From a virus, in IMG/VR virus record IMGVR_UViG_3300032011_000043, positions 1-37,436 of that record: DNA of 37,436 bases; one strand, given 5' to 3'. The stretch's first letter is position 1; every line of letters begins with the position of its first letter. Positions 1 to 7,197 of the stretch are shown here, in pieces. A program made the translations under genes and the position numbers. Below the pieces are notes generated by a model. It did no database searches. It saw nothing but the letters and a program-made list of their open reading frames with translations, and was not told where the DNA came from.

Positions 1-587
1 TTACTTGTATAGAATGGAAACACTTGATGTAGTTGTTTTGATGGAAACATTATCATTTTTCCTTCGTAACTTTTATCTACATCTAAAACATCACAACGAA
101 TATCTCCACTATAATCTGCGTTGATAAATCCAAATTTTGATGTGTAAATTTGCTCACCTTCTTTTTTTACATCTGCGAAGTATTGTTCTTCTTTTTGTAA
201 ATCATAAGGCACTTGTACAAATATAACAAAGGAATATATTCCTGAATGATCGTGGGGTGGATTAAACTCATGTTTCTTTTGGTGGTTTACCCATAGACTC
301 TCTATGTAAAAAGGTCTTGATTTGTTTAAAATTGTTAAAGTTTCTGTATGTAGTTGTATTTGTGGATGGCTTAAGCAATGTCCAAGTAGAAAATTCTCAA
401 AGTTTTTGTCCCATTCTAATTTGTATTCTTCTTTGATGTGTCCAATGAGATCGTGGTTTGCTTTTTTTGCATTTTGTTTAGCTTTTACACATTCTTTTTT
501 TAGCCAATTAAATGTATTTTTTGGTAGCTCCATGCCCGCAGCTCTTCGCCATTCTATCTTTTTTTGATCTGCTTCCCAGTTTGTCAC
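1..587 (-). CDS. 2OG-Fe(II) oxygenase-like protein, C-terminus cut by the window edge
   Basis: Partial gene: 195 residues are readable on the minus strand and the frame is still open at base 1. Start chosen as GTG at 587, because it overlaps the stop of the preceding small gene as GTGA and gives an N-terminus MTNWEADQKKIEW; an in-frame ATG at 533 is the alternative. Residues 107-116 read HEF then NPPHDHSG, a histidine/aspartate cluster (H112, D113, H114) followed by a beta-strand-rich stretch, and a second conserved-looking histidine (H187) lies in FPSKQLHQVF. This is the layout of phage Fe(II)/2-oxoglutarate dioxygenase-fold proteins. The distal arginine that would bind 2-oxoglutarate lies outside the window. 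Substrate unknown. It is the last readable gene of the leftward replication/accessory run. Confidence 0.72.
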   Translation of the reverse strand, partial: MTNWEADQKKIEWRRAAGMELPKNTFNWLKKECVKAKQNAKKANHDLIGHIKEEYKLEWDKNFENFLLGHCLSHPQIQLHTETLTILNKSRPFYIESLWVNHQKKHEFNPPHDHSGIYSFVIFVQVPYDLQKEEQYFADVKKEGEQIYTSKFGFINADYSGDIRCDVLDVDKSYEGKMIMFPSKQLHQVFPFYTS

Positions 588-715
588 CGGCCTTGGCCTC
601 GTGTGGGTTTATGACTTCTTTTTTCTGACTTGTTCATACGTTTTTTGTGTCTTCCTATCTTAGGCTTGGTACGTTTTACGTAAGAATTAACTCCGAAAAG
701 GGCTCGTTTAACCAT
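584..715 (-). CDS. Small basic conserved phage protein, 43 aa
   Basis: ATG at 715 overlaps the stop of the zinc-ribbon gene as TAATG, and the TGA at 584-586 overlaps the GTG start of the oxygenase gene. The product starts MVKRALFGVNSYVKR and ends HKPTRGQGR. It is extremely rich in lysine and arginine with almost no acidic residues. The ending KxxRGQGR resembles small basic proteins I recall from marine phages, whose function is unknown. The charge suggests nucleic-acid binding, but that is inference. The exact fit between two neighbours is the main support that it is translated. Confidence 0.72.
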   Translation of the reverse strand: MVKRALFGVNSYVKRTKPKIGRHKKRMNKSEKRSHKPTRGQGR

Positions 716-936
716 TACATCCAGTCTTTTAAATACATGTCGTAATTTTTTTGACTATTATTCGATGTAGGTATGTAACTAATTTTTCCATTTATGTGTT
801 GATGTAAATCCGCACCACAATTTACACATCTATAACTATCCCTAGTAATTCCCACTAGCATAGTGCTCTCTTCGCATGTTGGGCATTCACCGTTTACGAT
901 ATCAGCCGAGATTCTTCGAAATCTTTTTTCTGTCAT
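715..936 (-). CDS. Zinc-ribbon protein, 73 aa
   Basis: A 73-residue protein with two CxxC knuckles, C18-P-T-C21 and C37-V-N-C40, separated by 15 residues: a typical small zinc ribbon that would hold one Zn(II). The N-terminal MTEKRFRRIS is basic; the C-terminus is polar and ends KDWM. Similar zinc-ribbon proteins are common in marine phages beside replication genes, and some zinc ribbons bind DNA or RNA, but no specific role can be read here. It overlaps the 39-aa basic gene upstream by 35 nt and shares TAATG with the next gene downstream, so translation is probably coupled. Confidence 0.75.
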   Translation of the reverse strand: MTEKRFRRISADIVNGECPTCEESTMLVGITRDSYRCVNCGADLHQHINGKISYIPTSNNSQKNYDMYLKDWM

Positions 937-1021
937 ATTTCTTTTTATTCTTTATTATCTTTGAAGTAAAGTGTCTTAATTGCTGTGCAATAGGATTGCG
1001 TTTCTTATTGCGCTTTTGCAT
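902..1021 (-). CDS. Small basic conserved phage protein, 39 aa (KRNP type)
   Basis: ATG at 1021 shares its A with the stop of the 69-aa gene (TAATG). The protein begins MQKRNKKRNPIAQQLRH and has a second basic block KKKYDRKK. The pattern KRNPxAxxLR followed by KDRKK-like lysines is one I recognise from many phage microproteins (a DUF7230-like family) of unknown function. About 40 percent of residues are Lys or Arg, so RNA or DNA binding is possible but unproven. The 3' end overlaps the zinc-ribbon gene by 35 nt in another frame. Confidence 0.68.
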   Translation of the reverse strand: MQKRNKKRNPIAQQLRHFTSKIIKNKKKYDRKKISKNLG

Positions 1022-1230
1022 TACTCCAATATTATCTTCTTGATAGACTTCGTTCCATCAATATTATCTTCTAATTCTGCTTTAGTTTTAATGCATTTGT
1101 ATTCTATGTTATCATTAATCTGACGAGAAGCTTCACGCTTCCCTTTTAAACACACACTCATTGAAGGCTGAATTCTGTGCTCCTTGATTTCGTGGTCTAC
1201 AAACATTAAAAGTGCTACTACAATTTCCAT
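1021..1230 (-). CDS. Conserved phage protein of unknown function, 69 aa
   Basis: A 69-residue product starting MEIVVALLMFVDHEIKEHR and ending DGTKSIKKIILE. The N-terminal ten residues are hydrophobic and could be a beta strand or a short membrane-proximal segment. The central part has two cysteines (C27, C46) and a KxKAELEDNIDG segment. I recognise the general pattern (short hydrophobic start, EHRxQPSMS, SIKKI ending) from pelagiphage-type genomes, always without a function. It is linked by TAATG to the 39-aa basic gene downstream. Confidence 0.7.
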   Translation of the reverse strand: MEIVVALLMFVDHEIKEHRIQPSMSVCLKGKREASRQINDNIEYKCIKTKAELEDNIDGTKSIKKIILE

Positions 1231-1237
1231 AAAAATT

Positions 1238-1312
1238 TTACTTTTTCCAGCCCATAAGGGTTAATAATAATTGCTCTATCTTATCCACAAGTTTAGAAAG
1301 AAATTTTTTCAT
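1238..1312 (-). CDS. Possible 24-aa amphipathic microprotein
   Basis: ATG at 1312, TAA at 1238-1240; the peptide is MKKFLSKLVDKIEQLLLTLM followed by GWKK. It could form an amphipathic helix with lysines at both ends. It lies exactly in the gap between two better supported genes but has no clear Shine-Dalgarno sequence and no stop-start overlap, so it may be chance. The gap 1231-1347 holds nothing else I can support. Confidence 0.35.
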   Translation of the reverse strand: MKKFLSKLVDKIEQLLLTLMGWKK

Positions 1313-1347
1313 AAGTGATTATACAAACTGCCCTTAATTTATCAAGA

Positions 1348-1434
1348 TTAAAATATGAGATCCATTGTCAAGTAAAGTACAATAAAGGCATACATCGCTA
1401 CAATCTGGGTAGCGAAAGGATCGTTGGGCAACAT
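1348..1434 (-). CDS. 28-aa single-pass membrane microprotein
   Basis: ATG at 1434 shares its A with the stop of the 55-aa gene upstream (TAATG), which supports coupled translation. The peptide begins MLPNDPFATQ and continues as an uninterrupted hydrophobic run, IVAMYAFIVLYLTM, ending DLIF. That is long enough for one membrane helix with the N-terminus polar. Role unknown; small membrane peptides in phages include holin-like and exclusion proteins, but nothing here decides between them. Confidence 0.55.
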   Translation of the reverse strand: MLPNDPFATQIVAMYAFIVLYLTMDLIF

Positions 1435-1601
1435 TATCTTACTACTGTTCCTTTGTTAGGACCATGTTTAATTCTATATTTATGTGTACCCGTACCATTA
1501 ATTTCTACTTCTTTTTTCATATGCTTGATACAATGCATCTGTTTAGATTGTTTCTCTTTATCAGACATATATTGTAACACTTTTCTAGTGAGTCTTTCCA
1601 T
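1434..1601 (-). CDS. Small basic protein, 55 aa
   Basis: ATG at 1601, with an AAGG sequence 12 nt upstream and a 17-nt overlap with the end of the coiled-coil membrane gene. The product starts MERLTRKVLQYMSDKEKQSK and ends KHGPNKGTVVR. It carries a C-terminal glycine-rich basic stretch (INGTGTHKYRIKHGPNKGT) that looks like a beta-hairpin. No family recognised. Its stop overlaps the start of the membrane microprotein as TAATG. Confidence 0.6.
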   Translation of the reverse strand: MERLTRKVLQYMSDKEKQSKQMHCIKHMKKEVEINGTGTHKYRIKHGPNKGTVVR

Positions 1602-1992
1602 TAGCTCTTACCTTGTCTTTTAATTTCTCTACATCACTTAATAGTTTTTCAGTTTGTTTTTGTACAAATTCTATATTAACTTTGTTGTGCATCATGTCTT
1701 CAATTCTTACTTCTATTTTTTCTACGGATTTATAAAGATCCTCCACCAACATGAAAAGCTCCTGTATCTGAGGTGAAACCATTTTACCTTTTGGTACACC
1801 TATAATAAATTCATTCGCAGCCTCTAAATCTTTTGATGTTAATTTAGTCTGCGTTTCTAAGCTCGTGAGTCTACCCGTGATCTCTGTGTAGGCGAACACA
1901 CCCATTGCAACCATCACGATTAGTGATGCTACCGTTTTCATAGGCATTTGCACGGCTGCTGATTCTGATATTTTTAATGGCTTATTTGACAT
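1585..1992 (-). CDS. Membrane-anchored coiled-coil protein, 135 aa
   Basis: One predicted membrane helix near residues 20-36 (VASLIVMVAMGVFAYTE region) follows a short polar N-terminus. The rest is polar and heptad-like: around residues 42-60 and 80-130, with LETQTKLTSKDLEAANE and VEKIEVRIEDMMHNKVN. It ends in a lysine-rich segment. The layout is a short cytoplasmic start, a single helix and a long coiled coil, probably outside the inner membrane. It overlaps the secreted-protein gene upstream by 11 nt. A similar architecture occurs in the 103-aa protein two genes upstream. Candidates are lysis accessory, spanin-like or exclusion proteins; no diagnostic motif is visible. Confidence 0.7.
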   Translation of the reverse strand: MSNKPLKISESAAVQMPMKTVASLIVMVAMGVFAYTEITGRLTSLETQTKLTSKDLEAANEFIIGVPKGKMVSPQIQELFMLVEDLYKSVEKIEVRIEDMMHNKVNIEFVQKQTEKLLSDVEKLKDKVRANGKTH

Positions 1993-2509
1993 TTTTTAAT
2001 CTCGGGTCTTTCATTATTACCACATCTGGGTTCTCTTTTAAATACTGCTTTTTAAGTACAGTCCAGTAGCTCACTTTAGGGTCAAAATCCCTGTCTCCAT
2101 CGAATTGAGAGGCAGACATAACCCCTACTTTCATACACATATTGATTAATTCAGCAAATTCTGGTGGTGGAGGGTTGATTCTAGGTACCCTTTTGCACTC
2201 TTTGATAACCTCTAACTGAGTCTTGATCTTCATTTGTTTTTCTTGTTCAGCAATAAACTCATCTGTGCATGCTGTTCCTAAATACTTTCTCCACGTAAGT
2301 CTTACACTTCTATCATCTTCAGTGCTCTGATAATTATTACTAGGACCATAATGATTGTAGTCATATTGATCATCTCTTTGCTCAACAGAAACATCAAAGC
2401 TCCCCTGTGCGCAGGTGTTTGTGCCGTTGTTTAAATATTCGTTTCGTGCTTGTGCTGTTGTAGAGAATAGGAAGAATAAAACACTAACGGTTAAGATCCT
2501 TAATATCAT
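1982..2509 (-). CDS. Secreted or periplasmic protein with signal peptide, 175 aa
   Basis: Start chosen at ATG 2509 (MILRILTVSVLFFLFSTTAQ) because AAGGGAG lies 7 nt upstream; the ATG at 2515 would sit directly on the ribosome site. Residues 1-20 form a classical signal peptide with a TTAQA|R-type signal peptidase I site. The mature part is polar, has cysteines in an early CAQGS, in TACTDE, in KECKR and in NMCMKV, and contains a proline run (RINPPPPEFAE) near the middle. No enzyme motif was recognised. It lies between two membrane-anchored coiled-coil genes and overlaps both, so the three probably act together in the host envelope. Confidence 0.7.
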   Translation of the reverse strand: MILRILTVSVLFFLFSTTAQARNEYLNNGTNTCAQGSFDVSVEQRDDQYDYNHYGPSNNYQSTEDDRSVRLTWRKYLGTACTDEFIAEQEKQMKIKTQLEVIKECKRVPRINPPPPEFAELINMCMKVGVMSASQFDGDRDFDPKVSYWTVLKKQYLKENPDVVIMKDPRLKNVK

Positions 2510-2795
2510 ATGCATGCTCCCTTACTTGGTCTGCTAGTTGTCTATATAAATTTTCTGCCATTTCCCATGTAGCTTCGGCAGCGGATAGTCTTGTTTGTAT
2601 CCCTGTTACTTTTTCTTTAAGATCTTTAATATCTCTGTGAATTTCTGTAAGTGTTGATTTATTTGCTTCAATCGTATCTGTTAAATTTAAAACGTAACGA
2701 ATTGATGTAAAAGTTCCCGCTAAGATAGCTGCTATAACAGGAACTATTACAATATTTTTTTTAAACCAGTCTAGTTTACTTTGTTTTTTCTTCAT
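2484..2795 (-). CDS. Membrane-anchored coiled-coil protein, 103 aa
   Basis: Starts MKKKQSKLDWFKKN (positive-inside), then one hydrophobic segment at about residues 15-36 (IVIVPVIAAILAGTFTSIRY), then a long heptad-like coil with IHRDIKDLKEKVTGIQTRL and a C-terminal REHAYDIKDLNR. ATG at 2795 shares its A with the stop of the 22-aa peptide (TAATG). Overlaps the signal-peptide gene downstream. Architecture parallels the 135-aa protein. Function unknown; single-helix holin, inner-membrane spanin-like or structural anchor are possibilities. Confidence 0.7.
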   Translation of the reverse strand: MKKKQSKLDWFKKNIVIVPVIAAILAGTFTSIRYVLNLTDTIEANKSTLTEIHRDIKDLKEKVTGIQTRLSAAEATWEMAENLYRQLADQVREHAYDIKDLNR

Positions 2796-2863
2796 TATTT
2801 ATCTAATCCATCAGTGTACCAGTCAATAAATCTGTTCCACTGTTTTTTAATCCATTTAATCAT
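2795..2863 (-). CDS. 22-aa amphipathic microprotein with a strong ribosome site
   Basis: ATG at 2863 is preceded by GAGGAGAAAAAA, a strong Shine-Dalgarno sequence at good spacing. The peptide begins MIKWIKKQWNRFIDWY and ends TDGLDK: three tryptophans and alternating basic/hydrophobic residues, as in a membrane-surface helix. TAA overlaps the next ATG (TAATG). It may be a genuine membrane-active peptide or mainly a leader that feeds ribosomes to the 103-aa gene. Confidence 0.6.
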   Translation of the reverse strand: MIKWIKKQWNRFIDWYTDGLDK

Positions 2864-3506
2864 TTTTTTTCTCCTCAATTTTATAGAAGAACCTATCGGT
2901 ATCTTCTGTTTTCCATTTACCCGTATCTTCTACATTCCATTCATTAGTCTGGACTTTCCAGTCTGGTACCTCATCCTTAACTGTAAAGGAAGGTAGACTC
3001 CAGATGATACGATTGTTTGGCTGAGCCGCATAATTGCCGTCTTCTAACGCCATTATGTGCGCGCACTTATGTTCGTGCGGAATTTCCGAATGTTCGGTAT
3101 CTAGTATATTACTTTCAGGATGAGCAAAGTCAACCGTAAAAAGGTATTTACCTTTATGTAATTTCTTATCTTTTCCGAAATATTTGCCTGATTGTCCTGC
3201 TAGAAGATCGAAAGTAGTAACAGCAGGATAATAACTGAAACAATTCCAAAGCTCCAACTCGTCAAGTCTAGGTCTAGGAACTTTGTCGACTTCAAAGTCT
3301 CTTTGAATGAAGGCAGATATCGGGAGACGATAGAAGATAGCACCGTTCTCCATAATCGCATGGAATAGGATAGCCCGTCCTGTAAGAGACGCCATCCCAA
3401 AGATAATACAGTCTTCAACTTCGCCGTGATGTTGTTTAAGGTCATATAAATATTCTCTCCTTATCTGTGCGTATTGTACAGGAATATTTGCATTTAAGTA
3501 AGACAT
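2856..3506 (-). CDS. Conserved phage protein of unknown function, 216 aa
   Basis: A soluble 216-residue protein starting MSYLNANIPVQYAQIRREYL with the following YDLKQHHGEVEDC. GAGG lies 7 nt before the ATG. I recognise the N-terminal pattern from a family found widely in marine phages next to DNA polymerase, never assigned a function. The middle contains several His residues (HSEIPHEHKCAHIM near 150-162), which could bind metal, and the C-terminus is charged. It begins 9 nt after the polymerase gene stop, so it is probably co-transcribed with the replication genes. Confidence 0.75.
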   Translation of the reverse strand: MSYLNANIPVQYAQIRREYLYDLKQHHGEVEDCIIFGMASLTGRAILFHAIMENGAIFYRLPISAFIQRDFEVDKVPRPRLDELELWNCFSYYPAVTTFDLLAGQSGKYFGKDKKLHKGKYLFTVDFAHPESNILDTEHSEIPHEHKCAHIMALEDGNYAAQPNNRIIWSLPSFTVKDEVPDWKVQTNEWNVEDTGKWKTEDTDRFFYKIEEKKND

Positions 3507-3515
3507 ATTTTAACC

Positions 3516-5366
3516 TCATTTTATACTACCCCAGTTGGGACCTGATTCATAATCTACTTTGTTTGGAACTTCAAGTTTTACTGCATCTTCCATGATATTT
3601 TTTATTTTTTCTGCATGTTCAGAATTTTGCACAGATATATCAAGTTCGTCATGTACCTGTATGTGTGGAATGATACCCTCTTTATATAATTCTATCATTG
3701 CTCTCTTAGTCATGTCTGCCGCAGATCCCTGAATTAATTTATTAAGAGCTTTATACGTATATGCTCTCTTGATCCCTGGTCCGTGTTCCATGAGCGCTGC
3801 GTCGTGAGGCAATGCTTTATGGATCCCGAACTGATTCGGTTCCCATAGATGGAAGCGACAAAGGCGACCTAGAAGTGTTCTAATCTTACCGGAATCTTGG
3901 GCTCTTCTCATTACATTATCCATAAGCTGTTTAACAAAAGGCACCTTATTATGATATTGTTTGAATAGACCATCCGCTTTATCTTTAGATACACCAAGTT
4001 CTGCTTGTAATTTATTTTTTCCCATACCATAGAACAGACCAAGATTTATAGTCTTAGCCTGTGATCTAGGTATCTCTGCCATATCAGCAACGATCGTATG
4101 AAAATCCGCATCACCTTCGCGATACGCATCCAATACTTCGTCCACTCCATAGAGATTCTGTAAAGCTGCATAATGTACTACCAACCTAGGTTCTTGCTGT
4201 GAATAATCAAAACAACCCCATGTATGGTCTTTCTCAGGTATAAATAAAGCCCTGATCCGTGGTCCAAGGTCTTTGTTTCTAGCTGGTATTTGTTGTAAGT
4301 TTGGATTTGAATAACTGAATCTTCCAGTTACTGTTCCTCCATTATCTCCTCGTAGCTGATTAATTTCAGCATGAATTCTACCTTTATGTGAATACTTAAT
4401 TATGGTATCAATGAATGTGGTATGAGCCTTATTTATTTCACGGGCTTGGGCAATTTTTTTCACCAGTGGGTGGGGGTGATTTTGAAGAAAGTTCTTAGTA
4501 AAGGAAGGCGCTTTTGTTTTTTCAGTTCTATCATAATCTAGTTTCAGCTCATCAAAAACTTGTGCGATTGATCTTGCTGCCCATATTTGAGTATCTATGC
4601 CTGTTTCTTTTTTTACTGATTGTATTAATTGTGATTCTTGTAAAGCTAGTTCTTTCTTCATTATGTGAGCACCTTCAACGTCAACCTTCACGCCAAGAAA
4701 ACGCATGGCCACAAGACATGGAAAAAGTTCCGTCTCGAGATCAAAGATAGATTGTATATCTTGGTGTAAAATTTCTTTCTTAAGTTCTTGCCAAAGTTCT
4801 AAAGTTAATTCAGCATCTTTTTCGGCATATGCTCCAACATAAATGGCAGGTAGTTTATACATTTCTGCCTTGGGGTCAACCCCCCAATCCTTCGCTGCTT
4901 GATATAAAGCGCTTTCATTTTTGGACATACCCGTGTATCTTTTTGAACAGTTGTTTAAGTCATAACGCATTTGATTCTCATCAACTAGGGCCGATGCAAT
5001 CATCGTGTCTACAATTTTACCGTTAATACTTAAACCTAAAGACTTAATCCAACATACGTCATACATGGCGTTGTGGAATATTTTTAATGAGGGTGTTTTA
5101 AGTACATCTTGAAACCATCCTAGGACTTTCTTACGATCCATATTACCACCGCCTTCATGAGCAATAGGATAATAACCAGACCAGCCAGGTACAGCTACTG
5201 CAATACCAGTGACATCTCCTTTACCTACGACGTTGCCTGATCCCATTTTCATAAGATCTGGGTCTTTTGTTTCTAAGTCAATTGCGATCTCATCATATTT
5301 AGATAGATCCGGAAATTCTTCTGGTGGTAACCATTCTGTTTGTGCTTTAAATAGTGGTATCTGCAT
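3516..5366 (-). CDS. polA: Family A DNA polymerase with 3'-5' exonuclease
   Basis: Replicative polymerase of the Pol I family. Start chosen at ATG 5366 (MQIPLFKAQTEW), with GGAAG just upstream; a longer frame to 5393 exists. Numbering from that longer frame: exonuclease motif I D39-L-E41, motif II FHNAMYD (about 106-112), motif III Y189-x3-D193; polymerase GRFSYSNPNLQQIP (358-370), motif A DYSQQEPR (396-403), motif B RSQAKTINLGLFYG (443-456) with K447 and Y455, motif C HDE (581-583). No 5'-3' nuclease domain. The residue equivalent to E. coli Phe762 is Leu451, a variant known from many marine viruses. Overlaps the DUF3310 gene by 20 nt. Confidence 0.96.
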   Translation of the reverse strand: MQIPLFKAQTEWLPPEEFPDLSKYDEIAIDLETKDPDLMKMGSGNVVGKGDVTGIAVAVPGWSGYYPIAHEGGGNMDRKKVLGWFQDVLKTPSLKIFHNAMYDVCWIKSLGLSINGKIVDTMIASALVDENQMRYDLNNCSKRYTGMSKNESALYQAAKDWGVDPKAEMYKLPAIYVGAYAEKDAELTLELWQELKKEILHQDIQSIFDLETELFPCLVAMRFLGVKVDVEGAHIMKKELALQESQLIQSVKKETGIDTQIWAARSIAQVFDELKLDYDRTEKTKAPSFTKNFLQNHPHPLVKKIAQAREINKAHTTFIDTIIKYSHKGRIHAEINQLRGDNGGTVTGRFSYSNPNLQQIPARNKDLGPRIRALFIPEKDHTWGCFDYSQQEPRLVVHYAALQNLYGVDEVLDAYREGDADFHTIVADMAEIPRSQAKTINLGLFYGMGKNKLQAELGVSKDKADGLFKQYHNKVPFVKQLMDNVMRRAQDSGKIRTLLGRLCRFHLWEPNQFGIHKALPHDAALMEHGPGIKRAYTYKALNKLIQGSAADMTKRAMIELYKEGIIPHIQVHDELDISVQNSEHAEKIKNIMEDAVKLEVPNKVDYESGPNWGSIK

Positions 5367-5640
5367 TTTCTTCCTTCCATTTTTTATAACCATCGGTCCA
5401 TGTTTCTTTTTTCTTTACGCTTGTTTGGGATTGTGGATAGTCTCTCTCTATCGCCATTTCACAATAGTGAATAGCTTTTAATAAATCTTCCTTCTTATTT
5501 TTTTGCTTGTGTCTACATAAATATTTAATAGCGTTCCCCTCCGCGAACGGTATGTTATTTTTATTTATGAATTCACTGGGCTGAATGACCATCGATTGAT
5601 AGTGGGATCCACCTATTTGCTTTTTGTATGCTTTACTCAT
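5347..5640 (-). CDS. DUF3310 protein (T7 gp1.7-like family), 97 aa
   Basis: Contains the DUF3310 signature: KQIGGSHYQ near residues 7-15, PSEFINKNNIPFAEGNAIKY (21-40), CRHKQKNKKEDLLKAIHYCEM to about 62. Known proteins of this family occur in phage nucleotide-metabolism and replication regions; T7 gp1.7, which carries such a domain, is reported as a nucleotide kinase. A kinase activity here is inference only, because no P-loop is present. The C-terminal 30 residues are basic and vary in the family. It lies between the UvrD-like helicase and DNA polymerase. Confidence 0.85.
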   Translation of the reverse strand: MSKAYKKQIGGSHYQSMVIQPSEFINKNNIPFAEGNAIKYLCRHKQKNKKEDLLKAIHYCEMAIERDYPQSQTSVKKKETWTDGYKKWKEENADTTI

Positions 5641-5641
5641 A

Positions 5642-7132
5642 TTATATTAAATACCCTTTCTCGTATCGTTTTGGTTCAATTATGTGCAAGTTTTCTTTTG
5701 TTCTAGTTGCACCCACATAGAACAATCTGTTTTCATCGTCTGGATCTCTTTCATAACCTTTCATTGTATTTTGTGTTAAGTCTGTTAATAACACAACATT
5801 TTGTGATTCACCACCTTTAGCTCCATGAATTGTTGATAATTCTATTCGTGGTTTTTCATTTAACTTTTCTCCATTGGCTCTCATCTTTCTTAAGTAATCT
5901 ACATTAGTTTGTCCTGCATCATTAAATGCTTCATACCAAACTGTTTTTACTTTTAATCCATAATCTTTAGTTAATTTATCAATGCCATAAAACGCATCTT
6001 TCACCATCCCTTTTATTCTATTCTTATCCCAATGCTTAGGCGTCATGTATTTTGAGATACTTTCTATTTGTTTGTAGGATACAAGTTGTCCTTTACGTGC
6101 ATTCTCCCAAGCTGTAGCTGCTTCATGAAGATCTTTCTCTGTTCCTCTTCTGTATTTAGAAGAGTAGTAAAGTCCTCTTTGATATAAAGACTCCTCAATT
6201 TCCCTTAGTAAATATTTAGTTCTAGCTAGTATGAGCCATTCTCCAGAGGACATATCGATTGTGTCAGCGCTAAAATGTCTATGTAAACTTCCTTGGTTAA
6301 CTTTTGGTTTCCAACTCTTATCTATTCTGTTTCTTATTCTATTAATAATACCCATCGCTACACCATGAACTTTAGCGGGTATCCGATAGGATTGTGTTAA
6401 TGGTAAGTACTGTCCTTTTAAAGCTATAAAAGAATCTACATCAGCTCCTGCCCATTTATAAATAGCTTGATCATCATCACCGGCAATAAAAGAATCTTGA
6501 GTTTTATTCCAAATAGTTTTTGCCATATCCCATTGCATTAATGATAGATCTTGTGCTTCATCTATGAATACTACATCAAACTTTGGTGACTTATCTGCTT
6601 TGGTAAATTCCAAAATCATGTCATTAAAATCTATTAGGTTGTAGTCTTTCTTATATCTTTTTAATTCATTAGCTATAATTCTAAGCGTACTACGTTCTAA
6701 GTCTTGTGTGTGTTCATTTAAATCAAATTGTTGTTCCGGTGTAATATTTCTAAGTTGTGCCAGCTGTATAATTCTTAGGTATTCACTATCCGAACTAAAG
6801 GTACTTCCTTGATCTTCTTGAAAATCTGCATATGTAACTGGGAAACCTAATTTTTTTCCTAGATCTTTATAATGTCGGGGTTGCATAACTTGTTCTTTCT
6901 TAATCCCGAGTCTTCTAAAGGCTAATGAATGAAGAGTCCTAAAGTACGGAAGATCATCTTCACCTAAGTTAAATTTTTTTATTGCTCTGTCTCGTGCTTC
7001 GTAGGCAGCCTTCTGTGTAAATGCAAAATAACCTACTTTATCAGGATCGGTTTGTTTTAAATATTCATCAACCTTATTTAATAAAGTTGTAGTCTTTCCT
7101 GTACCTGGTGGTCCTAATACAATAGTTCTCAT
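5642..7132 (-). CDS. UvrD/Rep-like superfamily 1 DNA helicase
   Basis: About 496 residues from ATG 7132 (MRTIVLGPPGTGKTT); the frame could be extended to a TTG at 7165 but the ATG forms an ATGA overlap with the stop of the upstream microprotein. Walker A GPPGTGKTT lies at residues 7-15, Walker B/motif II VVFIDEAQDLS near 187-196, motif III GDDDQAIYKWAGAD near 218-231, then LTQSYRIP, a STIHGAKGGE motif V and RLFYVGATRTKENLHI as motif VI near the C-terminus. These mark an ATP-dependent 3'-5' ssDNA translocase. It follows the primase gene and precedes polymerase, consistent with fork unwinding or recombination. Confidence 0.94.
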   Translation of the reverse strand: MRTIVLGPPGTGKTTTLLNKVDEYLKQTDPDKVGYFAFTQKAAYEARDRAIKKFNLGEDDLPYFRTLHSLAFRRLGIKKEQVMQPRHYKDLGKKLGFPVTYADFQEDQGSTFSSDSEYLRIIQLAQLRNITPEQQFDLNEHTQDLERSTLRIIANELKRYKKDYNLIDFNDMILEFTKADKSPKFDVVFIDEAQDLSLMQWDMAKTIWNKTQDSFIAGDDDQAIYKWAGADVDSFIALKGQYLPLTQSYRIPAKVHGVAMGIINRIRNRIDKSWKPKVNQGSLHRHFSADTIDMSSGEWLILARTKYLLREIEESLYQRGLYYSSKYRRGTEKDLHEAATAWENARKGQLVSYKQIESISKYMTPKHWDKNRIKGMVKDAFYGIDKLTKDYGLKVKTVWYEAFNDAGQTNVDYLRKMRANGEKLNEKPRIELSTIHGAKGGESQNVVLLTDLTQNTMKGYERDPDDENRLFYVGATRTKENLHIIEPKRYEKGYLI

Positions 7133-7197
7133 AGTATGTGTGTAATTAAAATAGTTGCTACACAAACAACCGTCATCAGCGCTAAGTCATCAGTCAT
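7129..7197 (-). CDS. 22-aa hydrophobic microprotein between primase and helicase
   Basis: ATG at 7197 shares its A with the primase stop (TAATG); its TGA at 7129-7131 overlaps the helicase ATG (ATGA). The peptide is MTDDLALMTVVCVATILITH then IL, an acidic start and a single hydrophobic helix. Both junctions fit to the base, which favours a real translated link that carries ribosomes from primase to helicase. Whether the peptide has its own function is unknown. Confidence 0.5.
   Translation of the reverse strand: MTDDLALMTVVCVATILITHIL

Noticed and set aside
1315-1623. 102-aa plus-strand frame
   Set aside because: It is antisense to three small minus-strand genes that are tied by TAATG overlaps and ribosome sites.
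3200-3445. 81-aa minus-strand frame with a hydrophobic end
   Set aside because: It lies inside the 216-aa conserved gene in another frame, and its hydrophobic end reflects shadow coding.
7132-7165. Longer helicase start at TTG 7165
   Set aside because: The added residues overlap the microprotein frame, while ATG 7132 gives a normal ATGA junction and places the P-loop at the usual distance.
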